A stretch of DNA of 64,000 nt from Azospirillum formosense (GTDB lineage: Bacteria; Pseudomonadota; Alphaproteobacteria; Azospirillales; Azospirillaceae): NCBI RefSeq assembly GCF_040500525.1, contig NZ_CP159404.1, forward strand, positions 649,001 through 713,000, given 5' to 3'. Shown one piece after another: positions 24,806 through 35,114 of the stretch. Every line of letters begins with the position of its first letter. Within the stretch, counting starts at the first letter, position 1. Below the pieces are notes generated by a model, which was not told the origin of the DNA, ran no database searches, and saw only the letters and a list, made by a program, of their open reading frames with translations. Both the position numbers and the translations under genes were made by a program.

Positions 24806-25304
24806 CCGTGCCGCCTTTATGAATCAGCCGCAGGGCGGCGATCACCTCGGCCAGCGGCATCCGTCCGCTCAGCACCCCACGCAGCCCGAGACGGGTCGCG
24901 GCGGCGGCCACCGCCACACCGGGACGGTCGGCCAGAACCGCCACGGGAGGATGAGGCGGGCCGCCGGACAGCGCGTCCAGCAACTGTCCGATGCCGCCCT
25001 TGGCCGGGTCGGCGCGCCCGATGCTCACCAGAACCACATCGGCGCCGCGCAGGGCGGCGGGAAGGTCGGCCAGCGCCGTGCTGCTGCGCTGGTGGCTGGC
25101 CGCCACGTCCGGCGCGAAGGCGTTGATCGCCGCGGCGAGGCTTTCGCCGAACAGCGTGCGGTCGTCGATCAGCAGCACGGCGATCGGCGTCCGCCCGCCG
25201 GTCCGTTCATCGGAACGGGGAGGATGGGCGCCGCCCCGCGCGCCGGCGGGCGCACGGGGCATGAAGTCTCGACGGATGCCGGCCAACGCGTCCAACCCGA
25301 ACAT
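24774..25304 (-). CDS. Receiver-only relative of the LuxR cluster (paralogue 4), no DNA-binding domain
   Basis: A 176-aa protein related to the receiver part of paralogues 1-3: IAVLLIDDRTLFGESLAAAIN, GADVVLVSIGRAD and LRGVLSGRMPLAEVIAALRLIHKGG. Ser94 replaces the phospho-acceptor Asp. The sequence stops directly after the receiver's last helix, at the point where the others continue into the linker and helix-turn-helix. It could be a truncated gene or a dimerisation partner that titrates the full-length regulators. Its RBS is weak. The stop lies inside the 3' end of paralogue 3. Confidence 0.75.
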   Translation of the reverse strand: MFGLDALAGIRRDFMPRAPAGARGGAHPPRSDERTGGRTPIAVLLIDDRTLFGESLAAAINAFAPDVAASHQRSSTALADLPAALRGADVVLVSIGRADPAKGGIGQLLDALSGGPPHPPVAVLADRPGVAVAAAATRLGLRGVLSGRMPLAEVIAALRLIHKGGTVSPDPGSDSR

Positions 25305-25427
25305 GGCTGTGTCTTTCGGAATCGGGAGATCCCAGCCGGCCCCCGCGCCGGGCCGCCGCCGCCGGAGCGGGGACGGCCCGGTCAGGGCACCGGTGCGTGG
25401 CCGGAGTCCACGGGCACCGAGCCCGCG

Positions 25428-26864
25428 TCAATCCGCCAGGTCGGAAGCGGCGGCCGCGAGCTGTCCGGAGAAGGGCAGGACACAGGCGTCACCCGCGAAG
25501 CTGTTGCTGAGGAGCATCGCCTCCGCCGCCTTGCGCCGCTTCGCCGCGTCGGGCCGCACATCGCGCCGCCCCACGGAGCCATAATGGAACCCCGCCGCCG
25601 CCATGGCGGCCGGGTCGTAGACGTTGCGCAGATCGACCATCACCGGGCGGCGCATCATGCTGCGGACGCGGCCCAGATCCAGCGCGCGGAACTCGTTCCA
25701 TTCCGTCAGGATGGCGACGCAGTCGGCCTCGGCAAGCGGGGCGTAGGCATCGTCGTGCCAGACCACGCCGGGCAGCAGGTGGCGCCCTTCCTCCATGCCG
25801 GCGGGATCGTAGGCGTGGACCGTGGCGCCGGCCTGCTGAAGCAACGGAATGATCTCCAGGCTCGCCGCCTCGCGCATGTCGTTGGTGTCGGGCTTGAAGG
25901 TGATGCCCAGCACGGCGATGCGCTTGCCCGCCGCGTCCGGCCCGCAGGCCTGGAGGATCCGCCCGGCCATCAGCCGCTTGCGCGCCCGGTTCACGTCCAC
26001 CACCGTTTCGATCAGCCGCACCGGCGCGCCGTGCTGCCGCCCGGTGCGCACCAGCGCCTCGGTGTCCTTGGGGAAGCAGGAACCGCCGAAGCCCGGCCCG
26101 GCGTTCAGGAAGGGACGCCCGATGCGCCCGTCCAGCCCCATCCCCGCCGCCACGTCCTGCACGTCGGCCCCCACCCGCTCGCACAGGTCGGCCACCTCGT
26201 TGATGAAGGTGATCTTGAAGGCGAGGAAGGCGTTGGCCGAGTATTTCGTCAGCTCCGCCGTCTCGATCCCGGTGCGCACGAAGGGCGTCCCGGCGCGGAT
26301 CAGCGGCTGGTAGAGGGTGTCCATCACCACCCGCGCCCGCTCGGAGTCGGCGCCGATCACCACGCGATCGGGCTGCATGAAGTCTCCGATGGCCGAGCCT
26401 TCGCGCAGGAATTCCGGGTTGGACACCACGTCGAACTCGGCGCGCGGGTTGATGTCGCGCACGATGGCGGCAACATGGCGCCCGGTGCCGACCGGCACCG
26501 TCGATTTGGTGACGATGACGGTGTAGCGGGACATCGTCCGCGCGATCTCCGCCGCCGCCGCGTGGACATAGGTCAGGTCGGCCCCGCCGTCACCGGGGCG
26601 GGAGGGGGTGCCGACCGCGATCAGCACCACGTCGGCCCCCTCCATGGCGACCGCGAGGTCGGAGGTGAAGGACAGACGCTCCGCCGCCATGTTGCGCGCC
26701 ACGAGGACGTCGAGGCCGGGCTCGTAGATGGGGATCTCGCCGCCCCTCAGGCGCCGGATTTTCGTTTCGTCCTTGTCCACACAGCACACGTCGATGCCGA
26801 ATTCGGCAAAGCAGGCGCCGGACACCAAGCCGACATAGCCGGTCCCCACAACCGCGATCCGCAT
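25428..26864 (-). CDS. ugd: UDP-glucose 6-dehydrogenase
   Basis: Oxidises UDP-glucose to UDP-glucuronate with two NAD+ for exopolysaccharide synthesis. 478 aa. The N-terminal Rossmann motif is VVGTGYVGLVSGACFAEFG, the catalytic Cys263 lies in GFGGSCFPKDTEAL, and the C-terminal UDP-binding domain includes GITFKPDTNDMREAASLEI. The ATG at 26864 is preceded by AGGAG; a longer frame starts 13 codons earlier without an RBS. The C-terminal 45 residues, after FHYGSVGRRDVRPD, extend a little beyond the usual end. It is last in a minus-strand series of sugar-nucleotide genes, and its product can feed the UDP-xylose synthase at 34167. Confidence 0.92.
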   Translation of the reverse strand: MRIAVVGTGYVGLVSGACFAEFGIDVCCVDKDETKIRRLRGGEIPIYEPGLDVLVARNMAAERLSFTSDLAVAMEGADVVLIAVGTPSRPGDGGADLTYVHAAAAEIARTMSRYTVIVTKSTVPVGTGRHVAAIVRDINPRAEFDVVSNPEFLREGSAIGDFMQPDRVVIGADSERARVVMDTLYQPLIRAGTPFVRTGIETAELTKYSANAFLAFKITFINEVADLCERVGADVQDVAAGMGLDGRIGRPFLNAGPGFGGSCFPKDTEALVRTGRQHGAPVRLIETVVDVNRARKRLMAGRILQACGPDAAGKRIAVLGITFKPDTNDMREAASLEIIPLLQQAGATVHAYDPAGMEEGRHLLPGVVWHDDAYAPLAEADCVAILTEWNEFRALDLGRVRSMMRRPVMVDLRNVYDPAAMAAAGFHYGSVGRRDVRPDAAKRRKAAEAMLLSNSFAGDACVLPFSGQLAAAASDLAD

Positions 26865-26944
26865 TCTTCCACTCCTGTTGCTTGATGGCGTTGCCGAAGC
26901 CATCCCTGGCCGGCTCGAAGGTTGGCCGGCTTGAAAATTGACCG

Positions 26945-27952
26945 TCAGGCCACGGCGCGCTCTGCCATGCCGTTCGCTTGGCCGCTCGGCTGGACATCGT
27001 CCCGGCCGTTCTCGCGCAAAGCCCAGCGCACGGTTTCCGCCAGCCCCTGCTCCAACCGCGTGCGCGGCGTCCAGCCGAGCACCGCCCCGGCGTAGGTCAC
27101 GTCCGCCTGCACGCTGCGCTGTTCGCCCGGACGTTCGGGGTGGTAGAGCACGGGATGGTCGGCCCGCGTGCGCCCCAGCGCCCCCAGCGCGAGGTCGGCC
27201 AGTTCGCTGATGCTGGTCTGCCGCCCGCTGCCGAGGTTGAAGATCCTGCCGTGGCTGGCCGGGTTGTCGAGCGCGCCGACCCAGGCGTCCACCACGTCGT
27301 CGATGAAGACGAAGTCGCGGGTCTGCTTACCGTCGCCGTAGATGCGGATCGGTTCGCCGCGGATGATGTTGCCCAGGAAGATGCCCAGCACCCCCTGATA
27401 GGGGTTGTCCACCGCCTGCCGTGGCCCGTAGACGTTGTACATGCGGAAGGAGGTGACGGCCAGACCGCCCGGCAGGTCGGGCCGCGCCGCGGTCAGATGG
27501 ACGTAGCGCTCGCCCGCGTATTTCGTCACCCCGTAGTAGGACACCGGGGAGCAGGGGGTGTCTTCCGGCGTCGGCACCACCTCGGCGTTGCCGTAGGCGC
27601 TCATCGAGCTGGCGTAGAGAAGGCGCTTCACCCCGCGCTCCACGCACTGCTGGAGGACGTTCACCGTCCCCTCCACGTTGGTGCGCAGGTCGCCGACCGG
27701 GTTGCTGAAGGCGCGGATGATCGACACCTGCCCGGCGATGTGGATGACCGCGTCGGGCACCTCCTCGAACGCCGCATCGAGGTCGGCGGGGTTGGTGACG
27801 TCGCCGCGGATGTAGCGCACCTCCGCCGGTACGTTGGAGCGCAGCCCGGTGGACTCGTTGTCGATCACCGTCACCCGGTGGCCCAGCGACACGAGGCGGT
27901 GCGTGATGTGGGAGCCGATGAACCCGGCCCCGCCCGTTACAAGAACGTCCAT
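26945..27952 (-). CDS. NAD-dependent epimerase/dehydratase (SDR, UDP-glucose 4-epimerase-like)
   Basis: A 335-aa extended SDR acting on a nucleotide sugar. The NAD motif [10 protein letters not shown] is at residues 6-15, the catalytic Y140xxxK144 lies in SYYGVTKY with Ser in ASSMSAYG, and RMYNVYGPRQ follows as in GalE/WbpP/RfbB relatives. GGAGGAATCA precedes the ATG at 27952. It lies 27 bases downstream of a second SDR gene in the same operon. It could be a 4-epimerase making UDP-galactose or galacturonate; substrate is not resolved. Confidence 0.87.
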   Translation of the reverse strand: MDVLVTGGAGFIGSHITHRLVSLGHRVTVIDNESTGLRSNVPAEVRYIRGDVTNPADLDAAFEEVPDAVIHIAGQVSIIRAFSNPVGDLRTNVEGTVNVLQQCVERGVKRLLYASSMSAYGNAEVVPTPEDTPCSPVSYYGVTKYAGERYVHLTAARPDLPGGLAVTSFRMYNVYGPRQAVDNPYQGVLGIFLGNIIRGEPIRIYGDGKQTRDFVFIDDVVDAWVGALDNPASHGRIFNLGSGRQTSISELADLALGALGRTRADHPVLYHPERPGEQRSVQADVTYAGAVLGWTPRTRLEQGLAETVRWALRENGRDDVQPSGQANGMAERAVA

Positions 27953-27979
27953 TGATTCCTCCACCGCACAGGAATGGGA

Positions 27980-29059
27980 TTACGCGCTGAGGGCGATGCG
28001 GCCCGCTTCCAACTGGGTCTGGTCCGTGGGCAGGCCGTTCTGCGCGAGATAGCGCTCCGCCCAGTCCCACAGGCGGCGGATGCCGGTGTCGCGGTCAACC
28101 TGCGGGCGCCAGCCGAGGACCTGCTCCGCCTTGCGGATGTCGCTGACGTAGCAGGGCTGGTCGCCGGGCCGCCAATCGGAGAAGTCGGCCTCCACCGGCG
28201 CGCCGCGCAGGGTGGACAGCATCTCCCCGAACTCGCGCCAGACCGAGATGGTGTTCTCCGGCCCGCCGCCGATGTTGAAGACCTGCCCGCGGCTGACCTC
28301 GATCTTCTCGGTGGCGAGGCGGAAGGCGCGCACGAGATCTTCCACGAACAGCACGTCGCGCACCTGCATGCCGTCGCCGTAGATGTGGATCGGACGCCCG
28401 CTCAGCGCCGAGATGATGAAATGCGCGACCCAGCCCTGGTCCTCGTTGCCGAACTGGCGCGGGCCGTAGATGCAGCTCATCCGGAAGACGACGGTCGGCA
28501 GGTCGTAGATGCGGGCGTAGTCGCGCACATACTGGTCCGCCGCCCCCTTGGAGCAGCCGTAGGGCGAATGGAAGTCCAGCGGCTCCGCCTCCGAAACGCC
28601 GAGCGGGCGGTCCGCGAAGCGGTAGCGGCTGCCGGTCTGTTCCACCGCCACATGCTCCAGCCCGCCATAGACCTTGTTGGTCGAGGTGAAGACCACCTTC
28701 GGCGGAGTCTTCATGCGGCGCGCCGCCTCCAGCACGTTGAAGGTGCCGAGCGCGTTGATGTCGAAGTCGGTGCGCGGGTCGTCCAGTGACGAGGTCACCG
28801 CGACCTGCCCGGCAAGGTGGTAGACCTCCTCCGCCCCGGCCATGCAGGATTTGACGGCGGCGAAGTCGCGCACGTCGGCCTTCATGAAGGTCAGGCGGGA
28901 GCCGGCGTTGAGGGTCTGCAGCCACGCCGCGTTGCGCTCGCTGCCCGGCCGCAGCAGGGCGTCCAGGACGACGACGTCGCGCCCGTCCTCCAGCAGGTTC
29001 TTGACCAGATTGCAGCCGACGAAGCCGGCCCCGCCGGTCACGAGCGTTTTGCCTTCCAT
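27980..29059 (-). CDS. NAD-dependent epimerase/dehydratase (CDP-paratose 2-epimerase-like SDR)
   Basis: A 359-aa extended SDR. TGGAGFVGCN near residue 8 binds [17 protein letters not shown] and Y167xxxK171 in FHSPYGCSKGAADQYVRDYA, followed by VVFRMSCIYGPRQFGNEDQGWV, are the pattern of the CDP-tyvelose/paratose 2-epimerase group. The start at the second ATG (29059) has GGAGAAG upstream; the ATG five codons earlier has none. It is in an operon with the GT4 gene upstream and an SDR downstream. Confidence 0.87.
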   Translation of the reverse strand: MEGKTLVTGGAGFVGCNLVKNLLEDGRDVVVLDALLRPGSERNAAWLQTLNAGSRLTFMKADVRDFAAVKSCMAGAEEVYHLAGQVAVTSSLDDPRTDFDINALGTFNVLEAARRMKTPPKVVFTSTNKVYGGLEHVAVEQTGSRYRFADRPLGVSEAEPLDFHSPYGCSKGAADQYVRDYARIYDLPTVVFRMSCIYGPRQFGNEDQGWVAHFIISALSGRPIHIYGDGMQVRDVLFVEDLVRAFRLATEKIEVSRGQVFNIGGGPENTISVWREFGEMLSTLRGAPVEADFSDWRPGDQPCYVSDIRKAEQVLGWRPQVDRDTGIRRLWDWAERYLAQNGLPTDQTQLEAGRIALSA

Positions 29060-29117
29060 AGGATTCTTCTCCATTGCTGCGGCTTTTACCGGTTGGGCAG
29101 AGGGTGTCAGGCGGGGT

Positions 29118-30362
29118 TCAGGCGGCCTTGAGGACGGCGGCGCCCGCCGGGCGGCGGATCACAGCGTCGTAGAGCCGGTGGGTCTCGGCGGCGGCGGCGG
29201 CCCAGTCGAAGCGCTGGGCGGCGCGCAGGCGGCCGTGGCGGCCCATCCGCGCCATCCGCTCGGGATCCGTGGCGAGCTGCTCGACGGCGGCGCGCAGGGC
29301 CAGCGCGTCGCCCGGCTCGACGATCACCGCGCAGCCGTCGTCGACCTGATACGGGATGCCGCCGACCCGGCTCGCCACCACCGGGACGCCGAAGGCCATC
29401 GCCTCGAGGATCACGTTGGGGAAGGTGTCGGCCAGGGTCGGGAAGACGAACAGATCGGAGCGGCGGAACATGGCCGCGACCTCCGCCTCGGCCAGATTGC
29501 CGGTAAGGTGGATGGTCTGGCCCGGCCCGCAGCGGCGCTGGTACGCCTCGTAATCGACGAAGTCGCGCTTCTCGCCGCCGACGATCAGGCGGAACGGCAT
29601 CGACAGGCCGACGAAGGCGTCGAGCAGCACGCCCAACCCCTTGTTGGCCGTGTGGTTGGCGAGGAAGAAGGCGGTGAATGGACCGCCGTCCTCCTTGCGC
29701 TCCGGGATGCCGAACTTGCCGTGAATGTCGCGGTCCGCCGGGGTCGGCGCGCCCCAGTCGTTCGGGCGGTCCACGCCGTAGGGAATGACGGCGATGTCGC
29801 CCCCGGTGAAGCCGAAGTTCCGGACGATGGGCAGGTCCACCGGGGAGATTGCGCAGATGGCCGCCGCGTTGCGGACGACGTAGCGGACCGGACGGTCGAT
29901 CAGCAGGTCCCAGGCCAGCCGCCGCGCCGCGTCCATACGCCGGAAGGCCGCCGGGTTGCCGATCTCCACGAAGCCGTGGGTGGACACCACGTAGGGCACG
30001 CCCTTCGCCACGCAGGCGCGGGCCACCCGCATCATCTCCAGCGCCGGGATCGGGTTGTGGATGTGCACCAGATCGTAGGAGCCATGGCGGATCAGCGCCG
30101 GGATGCTCGACTGGTAGAACAGGGTCTTCGCGCGGTTGGGCAGCACGGAATCGAGCCCGACGAAGGGGCTTGAGGTCCGGACTTCGATCCGTTCGCCCGG
30201 CTTGCCGGGGTCCATCGGCACCCGGCTCGCCATGCCCATGTTCGCGATGTCGATGCGACCGTGCGCCTGCAGCGCGACGCTCAGCTTCTCCGCCGCCTTG
30301 CTGGCGCCGCTGACCGCCAGATGCGGCGGCACGACGATCGCCGACAGGATCTTCAGGCTCAT
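29118..30362 (-). CDS. Glycosyltransferase family 4
   Basis: A 414-aa GT-B transferase adding one sugar to the lipid-linked repeat unit at the cytoplasmic membrane. The N-terminal domain includes DLVHIHNPIPALEMMRVA and YVVSTHGFVEIGN. The C-terminal nucleotide-sugar domain has the E-x7-E region DTFPNVILEAMAFGVPVVAS followed by VGGIPYQVDDG. RBS is weak. A good promoter sits 146 bases upstream, so this gene and the three SDR/Ugd genes after it can be transcribed separately from the WecG-type gene. Confidence 0.88.
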   Translation of the reverse strand: MSLKILSAIVVPPHLAVSGASKAAEKLSVALQAHGRIDIANMGMASRVPMDPGKPGERIEVRTSSPFVGLDSVLPNRAKTLFYQSSIPALIRHGSYDLVHIHNPIPALEMMRVARACVAKGVPYVVSTHGFVEIGNPAAFRRMDAARRLAWDLLIDRPVRYVVRNAAAICAISPVDLPIVRNFGFTGGDIAVIPYGVDRPNDWGAPTPADRDIHGKFGIPERKEDGGPFTAFFLANHTANKGLGVLLDAFVGLSMPFRLIVGGEKRDFVDYEAYQRRCGPGQTIHLTGNLAEAEVAAMFRRSDLFVFPTLADTFPNVILEAMAFGVPVVASRVGGIPYQVDDGCAVIVEPGDALALRAAVEQLATDPERMARMGRHGRLRAAQRFDWAAAAAETHRLYDAVIRRPAGAAVLKAA

Positions 30363-30507
30363 TGCAGGAATCCCCGACTGTCATGGAGGCGCGGACCGCA
30401 GCGGTCGCGGCTCAAGGCATTGTTCCGAGGTTGCTCAGGTAAATCCGCCGATACCATGCCGTTTCATTTTAAAACGGCGGACAAAACCAGCATCTGACGG
30501 TGTTTCA

Positions 30508-30536
30508 TTTATAAAAACGCTTGTTTTGTTTGGCAA
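30508..30536 (-). promoter_or_regulatory. Internal sigma70-type promoter of the minus-strand polysaccharide genes
   Basis: Read on the minus strand, TTGCCA (30536-30531), a 17-base AT-rich spacer and TATAAA (30513-30508) form a near-consensus promoter in the 195-base gap before the GT4 gene. The gap is visibly AT-rich against its surroundings. Confidence 0.65.
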
Positions 30537-30557
30537 CTGCGAAGCACCGGCAAGCCT

Positions 30558-31364
30558 CTAGCCAAATCGAAGCTCTCCTTTCGGGCGGCGCGCCTGGCCG
30601 CTGCGGACCAGCGGCATTTGCACCGCCTGACAGGCCAGCAGGAACAGGAAAGCCGGATTCAGCATGACGTAGCGCCGCCACAGCCGCCGCGGTTCGGTGG
30701 ACAGCCGGAACAGCCATTCCAGGCCGGAATTCTGCATCCACATCGGCGCCTGCGGCTGTTTCCCGGCGATGAAGTCGAAGGCCGCGCCGACCGCGATCAG
30801 CGGCATCGACAGCGCCGCCTTGTGCTCATAGACCCAGGTCTCCTGGCGTGGGCAGCCCAGCCCGACGAAGACGATGCGGGCGCCGGACTCCATGATCTCG
30901 CGGTCCACCGCCGCGCGCTCCTCGGCGCTCAGGGTGCGGAAGGCGGACGGGCGGGCCCCGGCAATGATCAGGCCAGGGAAGCGCTCCATCAGCGCCGTGG
31001 TCAGCGTGTCGAGCAGCCCCGCCGTGGCGCCGTAGAGGTAGATGGGCAGCCCCCTCGCCGCCGCCGCCGCGCAGGTGCGCAGCATCAGGTTCGGGCCGTA
31101 GACGCGGTCCGGCAGAGCGGCGCCGTGCAGCCGGTTCAGCGCCCAGCGCACCGGCTGGCCGTCCGGAGTCACGAGGTCGATGGCGTTCAGGCGGTAGCGG
31201 TGCTCGGGGTCGAGCGCCCCGGTCATCACGCCATGGACGGCGAGCGCACTGGCCGCGAAGGGCTTCCGCTGCTCCGCCGCGTCGATGATGGCGTGCACGC
31301 CGGCCTCGTAATCGACGGCGTTGACATAGACGCCGAGCACTTCCTTTTTCCCATGGTCGATCAT
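30558..31364 (-). CDS. WecG/TagA/CpsF-family glycosyltransferase (GT26)
   Basis: A 268-aa GT26 enzyme that adds the second sugar to a polyprenyl-diphosphate-linked acceptor. The family motifs are present: [24 protein letters not shown], the segment [12 protein letters not shown], and [15 protein letters not shown] (GxG-x-PKQE type). A hydrophobic or amphipathic C-terminus suits membrane attachment. The start overlaps the previous stop as ATGA, so it is coupled to the SDR at 31361. Confidence 0.88.
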   Translation of the reverse strand: MIDHGKKEVLGVYVNAVDYEAGVHAIIDAAEQRKPFAASALAVHGVMTGALDPEHRYRLNAIDLVTPDGQPVRWALNRLHGAALPDRVYGPNLMLRTCAAAAARGLPIYLYGATAGLLDTLTTALMERFPGLIIAGARPSAFRTLSAEERAAVDREIMESGARIVFVGLGCPRQETWVYEHKAALSMPLIAVGAAFDFIAGKQPQAPMWMQNSGLEWLFRLSTEPRRLWRRYVMLNPAFLFLLACQAVQMPLVRSGQARRPKGELRFG

Positions 31365-32440
31365 GCCACGGCCTCCACGCGCCAGCGGCGCCGATTGCTG
31401 TCGTGAATATCGGTGAGGATGTTGCGGACGTCGTGCCGGATGTCCCAGGACGGGTAGTGGGAGCGGAACCGGCCGAGCGAGCTGACCCACCAGATGTGGT
31501 CGCCGATGCGGTTGGCTTCCTTGAAGGCCAGATCCATCGGGCGCCCGGTGATCTCCTCGCACAGCGCCACCGCTTCCAGGATGGAGCAGTTGCTCGCCCG
31601 CCCGCCGCCGATGTTGTAGACTTCGGCGCTGCGCGGCGCGTCGTAGAACGCCTGGAAGGCGGCGATCAGGTCGTTGCTGTGGATGTTGTCGCGGACCTGC
31701 TTGCCCTTGTAGCCGATCACGTCGTAGCGGGTGCCGGTGACGGCGCAGCGCATCAGATAGGCCAGGAAGCCGTGAAGCTGCGTCGGCGAATGGTTCGGCC
31801 CGGTCAGGCAGCCGCCACGGAAGCACACCGTCTTCATCCCGAAATAGCGGCCGAATTCCTGCACCAGCACGTCGGCCGCCACCTTGGAGGCGCCGAACAG
31901 GCTGTGCAGGGTGGCGTCGATCGACATGTCCTCGGCGATGCCGCCGGCGTAGCGGTTGGACGGGTCGATCTCGTAGCGCGTCTCCGTCTCGATCAGCGGC
32001 AGGCGGTTCGGCGTGTCGCCGTAGACCTTGTTGGTCGAGGTGAAGATGAACACGGCGTCCGGGCAGTGCCGCCGCGCCGCCTCCAGCAGGTTCAGCGTGC
32101 CGTTGGCATTCACCGAGAAATCCATCTGCGGATCGCGCGCCGCCCAATCGTGCGAGGGCTGGGCCGCCGTGTGGATGATCAGGGAGATGGCCGAACCGTG
32201 CCGCTCGAACAGCGCGTCGATGGCCGCGGCGTCGCGGATGTCGATGGCGTGGTGGCGGTAGCGCTGGCGCAGCGTCTGCTCCAGGGTCTGGCGCTGCCAC
32301 GCGGTCGAGGCCTCGTCGCCGAAGAAGGTGCGCCGCATGTCGTTGTCGATGCCGACGACGTCCATTCCCAGCGCACCGAAATGCAGGCAACTCTCCGAGC
32401 CGATCAATCCGCAGGAACCGGTGACAAGGGCGACGGACAT
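31361..32440 (-). CDS. SDR of the CDP-paratose 2-epimerase type with Phe in place of the catalytic Tyr
   Basis: A 359-aa extended [13 protein letters not shown] at 7-16 is the NAD site (GxxGxxG kept). [13 protein letters not shown] and the downstream [20 protein letters not shown] match the CDP-tyvelose/paratose epimerase clade. Where YxxxK is expected the sequence is LFGASK, so Phe182 replaces the catalytic Tyr while Lys186 remains. The enzyme may rely on another acid/base, or this branch may have a different reaction. It has AAGGAG ten bases upstream. It is coupled to the WecG-type gene and lies 51 bases after the sugar-1-phosphate transferase gene. Confidence 0.82.
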   Translation of the reverse strand: MSVALVTGSCGLIGSESCLHFGALGMDVVGIDNDMRRTFFGDEASTAWQRQTLEQTLRQRYRHHAIDIRDAAAIDALFERHGSAISLIIHTAAQPSHDWAARDPQMDFSVNANGTLNLLEAARRHCPDAVFIFTSTNKVYGDTPNRLPLIETETRYEIDPSNRYAGGIAEDMSIDATLHSLFGASKVAADVLVQEFGRYFGMKTVCFRGGCLTGPNHSPTQLHGFLAYLMRCAVTGTRYDVIGYKGKQVRDNIHSNDLIAAFQAFYDAPRSAEVYNIGGGRASNCSILEAVALCEEITGRPMDLAFKEANRIGDHIWWVSSLGRFRSHYPSWDIRHDVRNILTDIHDSNRRRWRVEAVA

Positions 32441-32491
32441 GGCGTCAAACTCCTTCGCGGTTTGTTTGTTGGTTCAGCAGGGGCGTCTTCG

Positions 32492-34090
32492 TCAGTAGGC
32501 GTTGCGGTCCCAAAAAAGGAGGAGGGCGGTGCGCACCATGATTTCGGCGTCCAGCCCGAGGGACCAGTTGTCGACGTAGTAGAGGTCGTGTTCGACGCGG
32601 CGGGCGGCGGTGTGGAGGTTGTCGATCTCGCCACGCAGCCCGTTCACCTGCGCCCATCCGGTGATTCCGGGACGGACCCGGTGGCGGCAGGCGTAGTTCT
32701 CCACCGCCTCGTGGTACAGCACGTCCCCAGCCTTCATGGCGACGGGATGGGGTCGCGGCCCGACGATGGACATGTCGCCGCGCAGCACATTGAAGAGCTG
32801 CGGCAGTTCGTCGATGCTGGTGCGGCGCAGGAAGCGCCCGACGCGCGTCACCCGCGGGTCGTTGCGCACCGTCCGCTGCGCGCCCGACTGGTCGCCGCGG
32901 TCGGTGTGCATCGTGCGGAACTTCCAGATCTCGAATTCCTCGTTGTTGAAGCCGAAGCGCTTCTGGCGGAACAGCACCGGGCCGGGGCTTTCCAGCTTGA
33001 TGGCCGCCGCGGCCAGCAGCAGCACCGGCGCCAGGACCGCCAGCGCCGCGCCGCCGATCAGCAGATCCTCCGACCGCTTCAGCACGCCGCGCCAGCCGGC
33101 CAGCGGGTGATGGATGACGCCGAGCAGCGGAATGCCCGCCGTCGCATCGACCGACAGGCCCGCGGTGCGGGCGATCAGCCGGTGCGGCAGCAGGCGGACG
33201 TCCACCGCGAGGACGCGCAGCCGTTCCAGGATGTCGGTGATCTCGGCCTCGGCGCTCCAGGGCAGGGCCACCACCACGAGGTCGATGCGGTTCTTGCGCA
33301 CCTGCTCGACCAGCCCGGCCACACCCCCCAGCACCGGCACGCCGGCCATCCGGGCGGTACTCAAGGGCGGGGCGGTGACGGACGACGGCCGGTCCGCCGC
33401 AGTGGATACCGCGCCGATCACCTGATAGCCCGCCCCCTCCGTCCGCTGGAGCCGGTCCAGCCACTCGAAGGCCAAATCGTTGGTGCCGACCAGCAGGGTC
33501 CGCTGCCGCAGACCGCCGGCCAGGTTCCAGCCGCGCGCCAGCCGGAGGACCAGACTGCGCAGCGCCGTCAGCCCGAACAGGCCGAGCCCGTACCACAACC
33601 ACAGCGTCCCAGCCGCCGCCGTGTCGAACCGCCGCAAGTCCCCCGTCACACCAAGCAGGAGGACGAGCACCAGAAAGGCCGCCGTCCAGGCCCCGAACAG
33701 CGGCCCGGCGTGCGCGCCGATGGTCCGCCGCACCGCCCTGGGGCGCAGGTTGCGGTAGCAGCCCGCGCTGTAGAAGCACATCAGCGACAGCACGGCCAGC
33801 GGGCCGACCGCGACGTTGAAGACGCCTGCAAACGAGGTGACGGCGCCCGTGAACAGGGCCGGATCGGCCGGGGTCGCCCGCAGCACTCGGGCGGCGATAC
33901 CCTCCGCCGCCAGCCCCGTCCCGACGACCATCAGCGCGTCCGCGGCGACCAGCCCGCACAGCAGGGCGGGGGCGGAGGCCGCCGCGGCGACCGGCGAGAC
34001 GGAGTCCGGGCGCGGGCCTTGAAAGGCCATCCCCACGCGCGCGCCGTAGTCCGGCTTCGCCGAACTGTCTCGTGAAGGGAGTTCGAACAT
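32492..34090 (-). CDS. Polyprenyl-phosphate sugar-1-phosphate transferase (WcaJ/ExoY-like priming enzyme)
   Basis: A 532-aa priming transferase that starts the repeat unit by moving hexose-1-phosphate from UDP-sugar to undecaprenyl phosphate. Four N-terminal membrane helices lie at about 40-190. A Rossmann-like middle domain follows (RTLLVGTNDLAFEWLDRL). The C-terminal bacterial sugar transferase domain starts after a reentrant helix near 350 and carries KRSEDLLIGG, ESPGPVLFRQKRFG, EIWKFRTM, LRRTSIDELPQLFNVL, DMSIVGPRPH and RPGITGWAQVNG. The order matches WcaJ/CpsE-type enzymes. AGGGA precedes the start. Confidence 0.92.
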   Translation of the reverse strand: MFELPSRDSSAKPDYGARVGMAFQGPRPDSVSPVAAAASAPALLCGLVAADALMVVGTGLAAEGIAARVLRATPADPALFTGAVTSFAGVFNVAVGPLAVLSLMCFYSAGCYRNLRPRAVRRTIGAHAGPLFGAWTAAFLVLVLLLGVTGDLRRFDTAAAGTLWLWYGLGLFGLTALRSLVLRLARGWNLAGGLRQRTLLVGTNDLAFEWLDRLQRTEGAGYQVIGAVSTAADRPSSVTAPPLSTARMAGVPVLGGVAGLVEQVRKNRIDLVVVALPWSAEAEITDILERLRVLAVDVRLLPHRLIARTAGLSVDATAGIPLLGVIHHPLAGWRGVLKRSEDLLIGGAALAVLAPVLLLAAAAIKLESPGPVLFRQKRFGFNNEEFEIWKFRTMHTDRGDQSGAQRTVRNDPRVTRVGRFLRRTSIDELPQLFNVLRGDMSIVGPRPHPVAMKAGDVLYHEAVENYACRHRVRPGITGWAQVNGLRGEIDNLHTAARRVEHDLYYVDNWSLGLDAEIMVRTALLLFWDRNAY

Positions 34091-34166
34091 CCGCCGTTCC
34101 CTGTTGGCCCATTCCCTGCCGCCGCACCCCAGCGATGCGGCGGCGCTGCCGACTGCGTCACCGCGC

Positions 34167-35114
<948 letters not shown>

